Part shown: positions 35,053 to 48,236 of the stretch, piece after piece | Layout: the number at the start of each line of letters is the position of its first letter | Numbering within the stretch: position 1 is the stretch's first letter | DNA from: Apoda limacodes | Taxonomy: Eukaryota > Arthropoda > Insecta > Lepidoptera > Limacodidae | Length of the DNA stretch: 64,000 nucleotides | Direction of reading: 5' to 3' | Assembly (NCBI GenBank): GCA_946406115.1 | Contig: OX291550.1 | Location: forward strand, 4,206,803-4,270,802 | Translations under genes and position numbers: made by a program | The notes under the pieces: generated by a model | The model's input: only the letters and a program-made list of their open reading frames with translations | The model's database searches: none | What the model was told of the DNA's origin: nothing

Positions 35053-35612
35053 CTTAGATCTTCTACAAATTTACTTCTAAAGATTCCTTTACATTCCTCT
35101 CAGTTTTATAACGATTCCTTTACAGTTAAATCTATAAAACTATGGAATGCTTTACCTCTCACTATTAGACAAGTCTAAAGCTTACACTGCTTCAAAACGC
35201 AGGTTAAAAATTACTATCGGTCACATTAATAATTATTATTTTACAAATAAGACATGTTATTTTATTTATTTTGTGTACGTCTATGTAGTAGGTATTATGT
35301 AAGTAAGTATATATAAATATACTTTTTCATACTATATTTAATATGTAGTTACGTGTATTATGTCTTATTTATATATATTATTATAATAACACACTTGTTT
35401 GTTTTTATTTATATTTATATTTTTTTCTAGTTCCAAGTTGCACTTACTCTTAAATCTTATTCTACTAGATTTACTCTATCCAAAGGTTGTCTGGAAGAAA
35501 TCGCTAAATAGCGATTAGACCGCCTCAATTGTACTCTTCCAATCAACTGTATTTACTATCTTTAATTATTTTCTTGTGCAATAAAGAATTTACTTCTACA
35601 TTTACTACTACC
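35053..35612 (+). mobile_element. LINE 3' tail, copy A
   Basis: SIKLWNALPLTIRQ, then LHCFKTQVKNYYRS, is the end of a LINE polymerase. It is followed by a 3' UTR with AAAGGTTGTCTGGAAGAAAT, CGCTAAATAGCGATTAGACC and CTTGTGCAATAAAG, a common lepidopteran LINE ending. It sits at the very end of the duplicated unit. Confidence 0.65.
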
Positions 35613-36797
35613 TATCCTAATCGTAAATAGCGCATATTTGGGCAAGTCTGTTTTCTCATTTTCATAAACTTCTGCTTCCTCTTCTTCTTTATTTTTGTAT
35701 CTTCACTCTTATGGTTTGGTCTAATTTGACCGGACACAGACTCAACTTTTGTTACCGCCATTGATTCACACCTCACCTGACTTACCGTAAACTTTGCGGC
35801 AACAACAGACTTAGCTTGTAACTTGTTCACTTAACTTTTCACTTCATGAAACTAACTTTGTAGCTGAAAATTAAAACTTAAAGTGTTACTTCTCTTTATT
35901 AGCCACACGCTGTTTTGCACGCTAGGAAATTGGATAGCGAATATCGTGTGAAATAAAAACAGACTACCGTCTTGCAATATTTGTTAGTTTAATAGTAAAG
36001 TATATAGAGGTGTATTAAGAAAATCAACTCGCGCCAATTGATTATACATCGGTGCGGCGTGGGAGCGGGTGTCGTCCATCAAATAGCTCGCAACTGGTGG
36101 AGTCCTAATCATGGTTGGGGACGCACTCGCCTCGCGTTTGCTGCGGGCGGCAGCCGTAAGCACAGCATTTTGCGTTAAAATTTTGTGACCGAGGCGTAAT
36201 AACTAAGTAACTTATAGTGAGCAAATTTCTTTGTCTCGGCGTAAAAACCGACAAACGGCTACCGAACCTGACACCGAAAATATGTCAGGGTTGTCACAAA
36301 AATATGCAAGTACGTTCCTACCAATTGAAATGCTTGTATGTTCAAATTTATACTTGTGTGTGTATGTGCCTACATTTCTAATGAAATATAAACATCATTT
36401 TCATTATCGTAAATATATGTTCTTCGCCACGAACCGAAGCAATTGAATAAAACCCAGGTGAAACTTACAGTTTATTTATTTTTTGGGTTCTATACCCAAA
36501 GGGTGCCAACGCAGCACTATTACTTAGCCTCTACGGTATGTCTGTCTGTCTGTTCTACTATTAATGTCACACAACAAAAGATACTTTTAGACATTTGGTC
36601 TAAAAGTATCTTTTAGACCAAAATAGGCAGAAGCCAGAAATTTTCACAGAATATTTGTTATAATGGCGGATTACATAACAAATAAAGAAACACAATTTAG
36701 TTATTTTTGCTTTATCGTAAAAACAGTAAAACATACAAGCTTTTATCTTGCAGTGATAATAGTGTGTGTGAGGTCTGAGTTATAACAACAAATAATA

Positions 36798-37067
36798 AAA
36801 ACCAGCCAAATGTGAGACGGACCGAGCTATTTACCATCTTAAATTACCGTTACAGCGCCATCTAGCTATTTTTATCAAAAGAAGCAGTAAGACATCCCTT
36901 GGAAATGATATGCAAAGTTAAGCAACGTCAGGCCCGGTCAGTTATTGGTTGGGGGACCGCTCAGCGGCACACCCCATGCTTGTGTTTGCAAATGACGTAA
37001 ATGGTGGTAGGTAGGTAGGTACGGAACCCTCGACGCGCAGTCTGACCCGCACCTGGCCGATTTTTTT
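36798..37067. mobile_element. Short inverted-repeat element, copy B
   Basis: Duplicate of 26961-27230 with the same termini. Confidence 0.6.
36915..36984 (+). ncRNA. 5S-rRNA-like fragment in copy B
   Basis: Same as 27078-27147, but reads TTGGTTGGGGGACCGC at the C box where copy A has TTGGTTGGTGGACCGC. Confidence 0.58.
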
Positions 37068-37920
37068 AGAGATGCCGAACCGACAAATATTTGCGGAATT
37101 TATTGTAAGATGATTTTAATAAATATAATATATATGTATGTATATTAGGTACTTACTTGACAATGAAATTATATAATGTATCATTTCTACTTGTATAAGG
37201 ATTATAAATAAAATTACCCTACATTTTTTTATGAATTTACATAGTTACTAATATGTAAATTATCTGATTTGAAAACAAAGAACACATAGAAACACAAAAT
37301 AATCATTTATCAAGTAAGTATAGGTGTCTAAATAAAAACTAAAAAAGTAGCCATATTAAATTTTCTTTGTCTAAACGTTCTTCGGAAATACATTTATATA
37401 AAAGTAATTGCGTACAAACATACAATAAACGGACAGATCGGGGAAATTTATTTTACATTAATTATGTTTGTGGCGATTTTATTTGGGTACTCGCCGGTAA
37501 AGATGAGAATCTTTATCGCAACAATTGTAAAATTTGAAAAGCGTAATGACACGCGACACGCTATTTAGACAGTACCCTGACGCACTGATGGTTGGTCGAA
37601 GTGGTCGCCTGCGAAACAGGGGTGGGGAGTACCCGCTCTGGACCTCACTGCACCCAATCGTTGCCCTGTCTACACAGCCGATACACCTGACTATTAGTAG
37701 TTATTACACTATGACCGAGGCTAGTATTGAAGTTAGCCTACTTACTGGCTGGCCGCCGCCCCGCGCTCTACGTACTATGTTACTGGGCAAGTACCTATTA
37801 GTATTCCTTTAAAATAGTGTTCCAATAGGTTAGCAGAATCTTATATACCTATGTATTTAACGTACTCGTAATAAATGTATACCTACAATAATACTTAACG
37901 TTATAATCGTATTGTTGGGA

Positions 37921-38355
37921 TTATCTGAGATCAGTCACTACCATAATTTCTTCGTTCTCTGAAGCAAACACAAACACATTATCTTCTAAATCGTCGCTTC
38001 CCGCGCTCGCTGCCGTGACAACCTTTTTTTGGATATAAAGTAGAAGAGGTAGCGTTGAACATTTTGGAGGTGAAAGTTGCTTCACGTTTCTTGATGCCTG
38101 AAATTTCAAGAGGCTCACTTGTGCAATATGTGTCTCTGCTGTTGTGATCATAATCAATATAGCAACTGCTAGTAGTCCACTGCTGGGCAAAGTTTTTCGT
38201 GTTTGATTTCGAAAACGAGTCTTACCTGATGTACCTGTATCAGTTATCACTTTTAGTGGTTTTCCACAGGTTTGATAAAACCTCATCTCCACCGGAAGCC
38301 AGACCGGTGTGGGACTGCGTGATGAGGATATACACACATAAAATATACAAGACAT
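37921..38355 (-). pseudogene. Unrecognised open reading frame, copy B
   Basis: Duplicate of the frame at 28084-28518 with no visible difference. The same doubts apply. Confidence 0.2.
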
Positions 38356-38642
38356 CAGCTCCAGTTTCAATTTTCAAAGCAATATATTATTGGGTGTGAA
38401 TAATAAATCGCTAATAACTTGGACCGCTACAACGGCAACGTCGGAAGGCCGACGTCGAGCTCTGCCATTAACTTTAAATCGTACATAGGATCTAAGGATT
38501 TTGCGATCGCGCTTTTCGAACGCGAAGACTAAGACTGATGAGGAATTACGCTTATTATTGATTAGCTAGTTAACTGAGAAATGTTTAACCCAATTAAGAT
38601 AATCATTTGTGAAGAACATAATTGAAAAGAAAAAAAAGGTAA

Positions 38643-39282
38643 AAAGCCTAAGCGGTCACCGTAGCCTATGGGGCACATAACTATGTGGCACATAACCGCA
38701 CTGTACGCGACCATTTCGGTTCTAAAGTGTGATAATGAATTCCCTGCCGATGGCGAGCGGTGCGATCTTAGAAAGTAGCCGTGGGCAACATTTCGAACAA
38801 TTCAATAGAACACATCCCCTTGTACAAGCGGTAGAACACACGCAGGGAGGCAAAGTCTCTCCTCAGACTTAATGCTCGATACGGCAAGTGAGTTTGGGAT
38901 CGTCGACAATTCTTACAGCGCGTCGTTTAACCGAGTCAAAAGGGCCAAGCTAGTATCCGGCTGCACCCGCCCAGACATGGCAGCAGTACTCCATATGGGG
39001 TCGGATTTGCGACTTGCAAAAGCAGCAACTTTTGCTCCGACGTGAAGTACTGCTTCGCTCTGTTGAGTACACCAAGGTTTTTGGATGCCAGCTTCACCTT
39101 GTCTTGCAGATGATCTTGGAACTGAAAATCGCTGGAGATGTCAACACTAAGGATCCTAATAGAGATGAGAATCCTCTTGGAGATGGAAAGTGGAGTGTTT
39201 TGGAATTGTGGGACCACAGTGAATGGGGTTTTCTTAGTGGTGAACGCGCAGACTTGTGTCTATGTAGGGTTGAATACATCCG
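38643..39282 (-). mobile_element. Antisense LINE fragment, copy B
   Basis: Duplicate of 28807-29460, one 17-bp unit shorter near 38680. Confidence 0.75.
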
Positions 39283-39843
39283 AAACTAAATTATGAAGTA
39301 CACATGGGTAAAGAAGATTCTAGAGTGGAGACTGCGAATGGAACAGCCACCCCACTAGGTGCATGGATTGAAGATCTAGTACCTAATTACGAATTTCTTT
39401 AAATTCCATAAATTTAATATGCCCAAGGTCTGCCGTAGGACAGGGAATCCAGTGCATTGTCTGGGACTTTGATTTTGTGACCCAAGACTTCTGTAATATG
39501 AACGTAGTACACAGTTTATGTACATAGTACACAAAAATATCAGCTAGACGCATACGCAAACACGAACACAACACGGACGTATTTTTCGATATGCTTTAGG
39601 CACCTACAAGTTTTTATTCTGGACAATTGCATGTAATGTACAAATTTTACATATTAGATTAGGTAGGTACTTAATTCATACTGTACTTGGCATTTGGTTT
39701 AGTAGAACTAACTTTAATTAATTTTTATAACTTTTGTGAAAATGTTCCTTACAAAGATTAAACAGAGAACTTCTGCGTTTTAAAATAAGTAATTAATCTT
39801 CCAAAACCTGAATCTGTACACAAGAGTTTAGTAAAAGCTTTTA

Positions 39844-39959
39844 GATTGTTGCTTGGCTATGTAAGCTCGTGTGATTGTTGCTTGGCTATGTAAGCTCGTG
39901 TGATTGTTGCTTGGCTATGTAAGCTCGTGTGATTGTTGCTTGGCTATGTAAGCTCGTGT
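39844..39959. repeat. 29-bp minisatellite, 4 copies (copy B)
   Basis: Same unit as 29991-30164 but only four copies: a change in number since the duplication. Confidence 0.95.
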
Positions 39960-40439
39960 GATTTATATCTCTGTATCTTCTTTGAGCTTTTTTATTTGAA
40001 GCGATTGAATACCTACGTACACGGATACAACATAGAAACTTTTTAGTATAAGTGTTTTTTTTTTAATTTTAACATGTTTTGATTTTACTTGTCACTTGTC
40101 AATAATTTATATCTTACAAATTTCAATACATTTATAATTATTCAATTTCATCTTTTATTTTATAAACCTAGCAGTATGTACACGCAGGTTTACACACTTT
40201 TTACACTTTGAGGGATGGAATATTAAAATTCCCAAAATACATGTTTTGATGATTTTGATGAGAAAATATACATAAATTCTGACTAAAATTTCACTATAAA
40301 ATTATTATTTTCCTCCAAAATTTACGCTTTACCTAGATGTAAAAAAAACTCTGAAAGACGGCGTTCAATAATTGTGTTTAAAAGCATATACCTAATATTC
40401 AAAAGAAACTGATCATAGCAATAATTTACCTCATACGAA

Positions 40440-43400
40440 CTTCTTACCTCTGAATTTTAAAAAATGCCGAAATATCTTTTTTATTACTGGGTTGCAAAGT
40501 TACTATTTACTTACTAACTAACTTAAGTTTCGTTTTTCCGTAAAAGTAATATTTTCCAATCCCATGTAAGATTAGCAATACATTTTCTTCCCTTAATTGA
40601 ATTTTGTAAATACCCGAAACACTTTCTTTATATTTGTATTGAAAAGCACTCGTATATACTATGTTTAAAGTAAATTGATCATAGACATATTTTATCTCAA
40701 ACAAACTTTCTTACTTCTTTCTCCCCTTAGGGGTTGAATTTCGAAAATTAAGAAATGTGTATGTCATTAACTGTGTTAAAGAGCATCAATATTAAGTTTC
40801 AAGCAAATTAGATAAAAAAAAATTTTCCTATTCAAAACTTGACACCACTTTCACCCCTTACAGGTTGAATTTTAAGAAAACGCCAAAATAAGTGATTTTG
40901 ATTCATATTCAGGAGCATTTATACGATGTTTCATGTACAATGAAATTAGACTATAAAATAGTAGATTGCATCACAATGGTTTAAAATAATATTTTTACGG
41001 CCAGGGATTCAAAGTACGTCGCCCGACCCAAAAATATATTTTGCGTCCGAGTGATACACTCTACTTTTCATCACCCTCAATGAGAAAATAAAAGGCGCCT
41101 CATATTTTATTGAAATATTATGGTGAATCTCGTTGTTGGGATGTAGATGGGCGCGGCGACAGTAGCATGGTAGGTTTAACTGAAGGTTGCAATTTAATAT
41201 TTTTTACGATACGTTCACATGTTTTCGCCTTGTTTTCAATGGAATCTTCTATATACTCTTCTGCTACAGCACTCGACTTCCATCCTCCATGTCGCTTGAG
41301 AACAGTTAAGTCCGATCCAGAATCTGCCAAAAGGGTAGCAGAAGTACGACGATAACAATGTCCTGTATACAGCTTGATATCTGGTAACTTCAAATAAGTA
41401 GCGATTTCTTGTGGCATGTTAGAAATTTTATTTTTTCCCATAACGTGTTTGAAGCACTTGCCATTTTGATAACGAATGAAAAACCGATTGGTCTTCATAT
41501 CAGCAGGACGCGGATTACGAAGGATCGCTCAATTGTTGTTTTTGTATCTGTCAGTTTTACTAACAGTAAATCAATTGAGTGATTTTCGGCATCATCAACA
41601 AAAGTACATTTCCACGACAAGCTCTATGTACTCCAAAAATGTAAAGCCACCTGTAACAAAACCGAATGTGAATTAGACAAGTATCTATCGAAGTACAGGT
41701 TACAATAAAATTCGCATTTTAAAACACTATGGTTATACTGTACTAATCCACCATATACATAGTTACTTACTTTTACGGCAAGAAAGACTTTGTCGGGTGC
41801 CTCATTAAGGAAAGTCTCCACGTTTTTGACTGAGAACACTTCGGATTTTTTAGGTTTAAATCCATCAGACATCCTCTTCAGATACGCTATTAATTTTAGA
41901 ATATGTGTCCAGTTTTACGTCGTTGTTAGAACTGACTGTTGATTTTGGCATTGAGTAGGTACTCCAAAGAGTGTAAGGCCTTTTGCATTTCTCCATTCAA
42001 TAAAATTACCATAGGGTTTCATATATTTCTCCCGGGATTTTGCAGGTAAAAGATTATCCATTACATTTCTTGCATCAGATCTAATACTTTCTGGAAATTA
42101 ATTCTATAGTTTCGCTGTCACTTAAAGAACTCATTTTTCAAAACCATGAATTTCTAACAATCCGTGAAAATTGAGGAAAACGCGGATTGTAGTTCACGCA
42201 TTTTTAATTTGTTATGTCTTTTTTTTTATTCGGCCGGCGGTGCGACTATTAGCCGTCGTACCAGCCAGTCTTTATTCAAACAATATTTGCGTTCGATTTC
42301 TTTGCCGCTTAACAATAAGATGTTCCAAATTAAAAAAATGCGCGGCAAAGATAATTGCGGCGCATTTATAAAGGGGATTAAAAACTCATTACTGCCCGCT
42401 AAAAGTTTTTTATGGAAAACATCACCTTTGGGTGTACTTAAAGGCGAATCAAGTCGTCCTTTTCGAAGGTTTAGGTGGGATAAAAATAAAACTTTCAATT
42501 GCATACAAACTTTATCATCCCTTTTTTTTAAACACCTCAAAAATTCCTTGTTCATTCACTATTTGAAAATGCATATATATTAACTTAGAAGAGAATTGAG
42601 CAAAAATATATTTTATCACATAGAAACTTGGTTAACTCCTTTAGGGGCTAAATTTTAAAAAATCCTGAAAAAAATTCAAAGTTCCAACAGAACCTACTAT
42701 AAAATTTACCCCTTCTCGAAATTTTTAATTTCAGAGTAATATGAGCATAAGACAATCAATACAAATTTACCACGCTCCTTCACGCTCTTAGGGGTGAATT
42801 TTGAAATATTCATACATATCAAGTGGCTTTAAAAGTCTACTCTGTTTCGCCACGTGTGAAAAAGTTGCTGAATACTTAAACGTCCAGTTATTAATTACTA
42901 ACACATCTACGCGCGGCTCACACCCTTGGGGGTTCAAAAAATTCTTAACGATGTCTACAATATAATCATTCTACACTCATTTCCCAAATTTGAAATTTCT
43001 ATCCGTAGCTATTTGGACTTTACTTTCCACATTAACTCTGTCACTTGCTTTATTATAACTAACGAGTTAATTAAAAACAAAAAAAAAATACATTAATTGT
43101 ATTGAAAAGCATGTATTCGAAGCTTTAAGTAGATTTAACCATAAAAATGTTATTATCAACACAAAGTCACACCTTCATCAAAACAATTAAATTTTACTTT
43201 CCCATTTCTCCCCTTCGGGGTTGAATTTTCACTCGGAAACTCTTACTATATTAATTGTTTTGAAATAGCATGTATACCGAGGATGAATACAAAATCTTAA
43301 CATAAACAAAATACTTACACAACAATATTTACTTCCCCCTTTTACCTTAGGAGTTGAATTTTCAGTAAACCCGAAAACCATAGTTTGTTAAGTAGGTATG

Positions 43401-44030
43401 TTGAGAATTAATATTAAGTAATAATAAGTCTACGGTCACTTAAAGTTGCAAAAAAATCAAGCTTATGAGTCAACGCAATAAAAAACAGCCATCTTTGTCA
43501 CGTATTGTGACACCAATATATCGAAACTTATGGAGTACTTCCCGGTGACCTAGAATCATAAAATTTGGCATGAAGCAAGATGTTACATCACAAATATAGT
43601 AAAAAACCTAAACTGAAACTGTTAATTAAGGCATAAACCTGTGAGACTTGATTTCATGATCTAGGAACTAACTACAGTTAAGAACTTTGCACAGAACCCT
43701 TGGTGCGCGAGCCAGACTCGTACTTGGCTGGTTTTCTTTTAATTGTGTTAAAGAACGGTTGCAAGTAAATTTTACTCTAAAAATATTATTTCCCGTGTAA
43801 ATAATTGTCATCCCCTTTTCTCCTGTTTGGGGTTAAGTTTTCTGAAACTCCTAATCACGTCGTTTATTGATTGTGTCAGAAAGTACATATATACCCAATT
43901 TTAATGAAATGGTCATAGAAATATTATATCCTGTACAAATTATCTCACTAAACTCTTAATTAATTTGAACCTAAATATATTATTTCCTGTTAAAATTTTC
44001 TCCTTTTCTCCCGTAAAGGTCCCGTCAATC
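40440..44030. repeat. Cluster of degenerate 'CCCCTTAGGGGTTGAATTTT' repeats, copy B
   Basis: Duplicate of the cluster at 30640-34320. Confidence 0.6.
41118..42134 (-). pseudogene. Crypton-type tyrosine recombinase pseudogene, copy B
   Basis: Duplicate of 31396-32401. It keeps the catalytic His (41358-41360, reading TGHCYRRTS) and reads through the position of copy A's stop for 26 more codons (LQPSVKPTMLLSPRPSTSQQ ...) to 41118. It has lost about 70 bp near 41980 in the N-terminal region and shares the other frameshifts, so it is also dead as a protein. Neither copy is intact. Confidence 0.8.
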
Positions 44031-44809
44031 CATTGTTAAAAACTGCGAAACACATACTTTTTTTATTGTATTGAATTACAATATATATAATATATTAGTT
44101 ATAAGTGAATTTGACCCTCAACCTAGGGTAACTCGTAAACTTCACATTCTCATAGCAATGATAAATGTGTTTTAATTTTAATGTTTTCCGGTGGTCAAGT
44201 TTCTAACAAAGATGTTCACAACAATAAACCAATATAATATGTGAAGAAGTTGGAAAAGAATAATTAATGTCTGTGATTTAATTCAACGTGTACCTACTGG
44301 TCTTTAGCAATCACGGACCTTAAGGTTACTCATCCGACGACATTGCTAAGGCAATGGGTGAGAAGCGAATGGGTTTTTTGAGCTTTTGCATACATAATAC
44401 AGGTTTTGTTTTTGTTGTTAATTTATAAAATTGTTTTTTACTATTCATATTTTAAATTTTGTAATTGTAACTAAATAAACTATGGTGAGAAACCAAAAAC
44501 TTGTGCATAAGTACTGTATTGTACTCAAGTGTACAAACGAATACAATAAGAAGTGAACTGCTAATTTCTTTGTTGTCGCGGACTTTAACGTCAAAATCGG
44601 TTTGACCTTCATCGGTCCGTTATTTTTGCTCACATTTTCGAACTTTTTAATATCTGTTATTTATATTGTAGGTATAAATCCATAGTAATAAAGATTTTTC
44701 AAATAAAATCTTGTCTCTATTTCAATCAAATGCATTTTTCTATGATCGAATCTTTGTTATAAATTTAATTTGATTTTAATAAGTACTATATTCTAAGTAT
44801 AAAAAATCT

Positions 44810-45228
44810 CAAAACGCAGGCTAAAAAATTACTATCGGTCACATTAATAATTATTATTTTACAAATAAGACATGTTATTTTACTTATTTTGTGTACGTCT
44901 ATGTAGTAGGTATTATGTAAGTAAGTATATATAAATATACTTTTTCATACTATATTTAATATGTAGTTACGTGTATTATGTCTTATTTATATATATTATT
45001 ATAATAACACACTTGTTTGTTTTTATTTATATTTATATTTTTTTCTAGTTCCAAGTTGCACTTACTCTTAAATCTTTTTCTACTAGATTTACTCTATCCA
45101 AAGGTTGTCTGGAAGAAATCGCTAAATAGCGATTAGACCGCCTCAATTGTACTCTTCCAATCAACTGTATTTACTATCTTTAATTATTTTCTTGTGCAAT
45201 AAAGAATTTACTTCTACATTTACTACTA
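44810..45228 (+). mobile_element. LINE 3' tail, copy B, shortened
   Basis: Same 3' UTR as 35053-35612, but the coding part and about 155 bp are missing; the join reads AAAAAATCTCAAAACGCAGG. Confidence 0.65.
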
Positions 45229-45280
45229 CTACTACCTATCCTAATCGTAAATAGCGCATATTTGGGAAAGTCTATTTTCT

Positions 45281-46882
45281 ATTTGTTATTTACCCTGTCG
45301 AGGCTAATTTGATTTACACTTGACATGTTCAAGTAGCTATGTTCTCCTCTCATCAAGTTTTATTATAATCGGGTCAGAGGTTCAGCCCAACTATCAAAGA
45401 TACATATTTGCATTTATGATCTTAATATGTACAAGAAGCGTCAAAAAGGTCACATAGAAATCCGCACATGCTTGCGTGCAATCATGGCTGTGAAGTAGCG
45501 GTGTCGCGAAAAAAGTGCCGCTTTTTCTGATTATTCTTCATTCTCAAATCAAAGTATAAGGTACTTTGTTCCAAAAATCAAGTATATCCTAAGTCCTGAA
45601 CCTAAAAATATCCCAAGAATAAAATTATTTATTTAAGTATAATATAAATTACCAGTTGTGATAAACTGATGCCCAGTCTGAATATTCTATGGCATTGCCA
45701 CTGTAGTGCTTCGCACTTCCGCTAGGTGGCTATAAGTTTTCGTAAAGAACTAAAGGTGAGGGGGGATTAGTGGGGAAAGGGGAAAAACAAATGCTCAAGG
45801 CTATTAAAATGGGAAACGCTCCTTAACGACGCCTTAAATATATAACAAACTCATTCTCTAAATTTCAAATTTCTATCCTTAGCGGTTTGGGCTAGGTGGT
45901 GATGAGTCAGTCAGGACATTGCCTTTTATATATAGATGACTATTTTTAACTGTCAAAAAACAAAAGGACGCACTGACTCAAAATTGGATATTAATCTGTT
46001 TTTTTATAAGGAACGTTTCTAAAAGTATTATAATTACTTAAAAAAATTATTGACTATACTCGATAGTTTTTTTTCGAAATGTGCTCCATAAAGTTTTTTT
46101 TTAAAATAAGCTTCAAAAAGCATAGTGAAGGTTGTGTTAGAGAGATACTCGTATTTGTGAAAAATTTTGTTATTGATTTTAAACAAAATCCGCTAAAAAA
46201 CCATAGTGAGACATAGCTCGAATAGTCATACCAAGCTAATGTGTCAATGGGTAGACCACATCGCTCGTTGAAGTGATAACCGAGGGAGAAGAAAGTTTAT
46301 CGAGTGCATGGCGACCTCAAACTAGGAGATACCACATGGGACGGCCTCCTACCCGGTGGTTAGACGATTCTAGTTTGCGAAAAGTGCTCCGACGTGAACA
46401 CACACAAACAAATTGACATGTTTAATATTGTCGCGAGATATATATATATATAATATTTCGTGAACAAGCACGAGATGGCAGCGCTAGTACCACGTGAGAA
46501 CTAAATGCAACAAGAATGATTGCTTCGCCATTAACCGCGCTCTGTGCTTTAAACTTAAATTAATAAGCTTTATATCTTGCAGTGTTCTTGAGAATTTGCA
46601 AATTTATTTGAAAATTTAAGTAATACTACTCTAACTGATATAATATGTTATTGTACCGCATATAATCGGTTATCTGCTTGACGGATTTCGATGTAAATTT
46701 TTAACATCTGATATGACATTTACTTAAGAAAACCCTTACCTATATACAAAACACTGGCTTGTGTCCGCAGCTCTGTCTCTGGCTCTGACCTGCCAGCCAG
46801 CTACCAGTCTGTAACTAATAATTAAGTTTCTATACGAATAGATAATAATAAACATATGAAGGGATATGTTTGAAATGAAACC
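45281..46882 (+). other. Intergenic, with one LINE remnant and repeat pieces
   Basis: 46240-46375 reads QWVDHIAR in one frame, then GRRKFIECMAT and TASYPVVRRF, resembling the C-terminal GHxAR...EW.PR...RPPTRW motif of RTE-like LINE polymerases. About 45880-45940 ends in GAGTCAGTCAGGACATTGCC, a repeat end. A short (TA)n lies at 46438-46460. No gene. Confidence 0.5.
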
Positions 46883-47635
46883 TGTAGTGGTCCCAAGCCT
46901 TTTATAGAGAATTGTAATAATCTGGACCCCACGACACGGTGTTGACATGCTAATTTAAGTTTTAAGAGAGCAGGTAAATTAAAGATGGAATTCATCAATA
47001 ATAAATATAAATTAGATTAATCACCTTCGTAATTCATACCAATCGAATACTCCTAATAAATGGATAGAAACGAGATCAATGAAGTATGAATTAAGTGAGT
47101 GGTCCGGGATGTCCTCACCGGTCTTCGATTAATATGTTTATACCTACGTCATAAGGCGTAAATCGCGGTAGGATCCTAAAATCATCAATACAAAAATAAT
47201 TGCTCGTTAAATACGACCGATTCGTAAAGTAGCAGATAACCAGGAGGTTAAAATATATGGAGAATATCGATCGATTATTTTCAGTTAATTGTTATAAATA
47301 TCGTAGGGTGCGAGAGGGATAGTAGAGTAGGCTCCGCGCCGCTTAAGACGAGCATTCATTGCGTAAATTAATCGAAGCTGCATAATCGAGCCATGGAAAA
47401 AATAGATCAACCGATAAAGAATTTAGTAGAATCGGTTTGCACTTTTTAAATAATTATACGATTATTACTATAAAGTAACTGGCCACTAAATGCGAACCAC
47501 GTGCGTACACGTGGAAGTAAAATAAAGAAGAAATTGACTGGCGCCACGGTTTCTAGACACGCTACGTGTTCAGGCCGCGTCTATCGTGGGGGAGGGGAAA
47601 GCGGTTATAAGCGATAGGCGTCAGTTGCGGCACCC
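46883..47635 (+). repeat. 5' long terminal repeat (753 bp)
   Basis: Starts TGTAGTGGTCCCAAGCCTTT and ends GCGTCAGTTGCGGCACCC. It contains AATAAA at 47521, TATAA at 47606 and an arthropod initiator-like TCAGT at 47621. The ending is not the usual CA unless the last three bases CCC belong outside. Confidence 0.75.
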
Positions 47636-48236
47636 TTTTTCACTGTCGTCGTGCCGAGAGGCTGGCTGCGTTCGGGTTCCTGAGGAAGTGGGAAGGTCAG
47701 GACGCACAAAGATTTGAAGAAATTTAATACCGGCGCCGTGCACGCTTCGCTTACAGCAAATATCAGTAAGTGTCTTTTGTGAGAACTGAGGCTAGCAATG
47801 TCAACTTATTATTGATGGGTTTGTACTATGGGGCTTTGTGAGGGACTTCCTTTATACGATGGCGTAAGGACTGTGTAAGGGACCGTGTAAGATGCCACCT
47901 TGGTTAAAGTGAAGGGTTGGTTGGGGAAAATTGAAAGTGGTTGACTTTTTGGTTGGGATTTAGTCCAGGATTCTAGTTGTAAATTTGGAGTAGAGAAGGA
48001 AAAACCCTTGCTTATTAAAAATGCAGAGGTAGTTTGTTGACATTGTTGGCTATGTACTCTCTAAGGAAAAGAGATTGCCGATTTCTGCAGAAAATTTAGT
48101 GGAGAAAAGGGTTCCTGCCGGGATCGGCGTCTTTTAACATGATGTTGTAAATTTTGTGATACTTTGTGGGAAGAAACCCCGTAATTAGGCTCTGATCTGA
48201 TTAGTTAAGAAATCGTTTAAGATTAGGGTTAAGGTC
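47636..48236 (+). other. Leader region of the LTR element
   Basis: CpG-rich start (CACTGTCGTCGTGCCGAGAG), then a strong splice-donor sequence GTAAGT at 47766. A possible acceptor TGTTTTTCAG lies at 49401-49410. No reading frame of note. Confidence 0.4.

Larger units (their letters stand above)
25821..35657. repeat. Tandem segmental duplication, copy A
   Basis: The sequence from ATTTTCATAAACTTCTGC to ATTTGGGCAAGTCTGTTTTC is repeated directly afterwards (35658-45280) with near identity and the same feature order. Copy A differs by an extra minisatellite content (6 versus 4 units near 30.0 kb), an extra 17-bp unit near 28.85 kb, and about 155 bp near 35.1 kb that copy B lacks. The junction has little or no homology, which points to end-joining rather than recombination between repeats. 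Confidence 0.92.
35658..45280. repeat. Tandem segmental duplication, copy B
   Basis: Direct copy of 25821-35657. Relative to A it carries about 33 extra bp at about 39758 (AACAGAGAACTTCTGCGTTT ...), about 33 extra bp at 44651, a loss of about 70 bp in the recombinase pseudogene near 41980, and a loss of about 155 bp near 44810. After 45280 the sequences no longer match. Confidence 0.92.
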
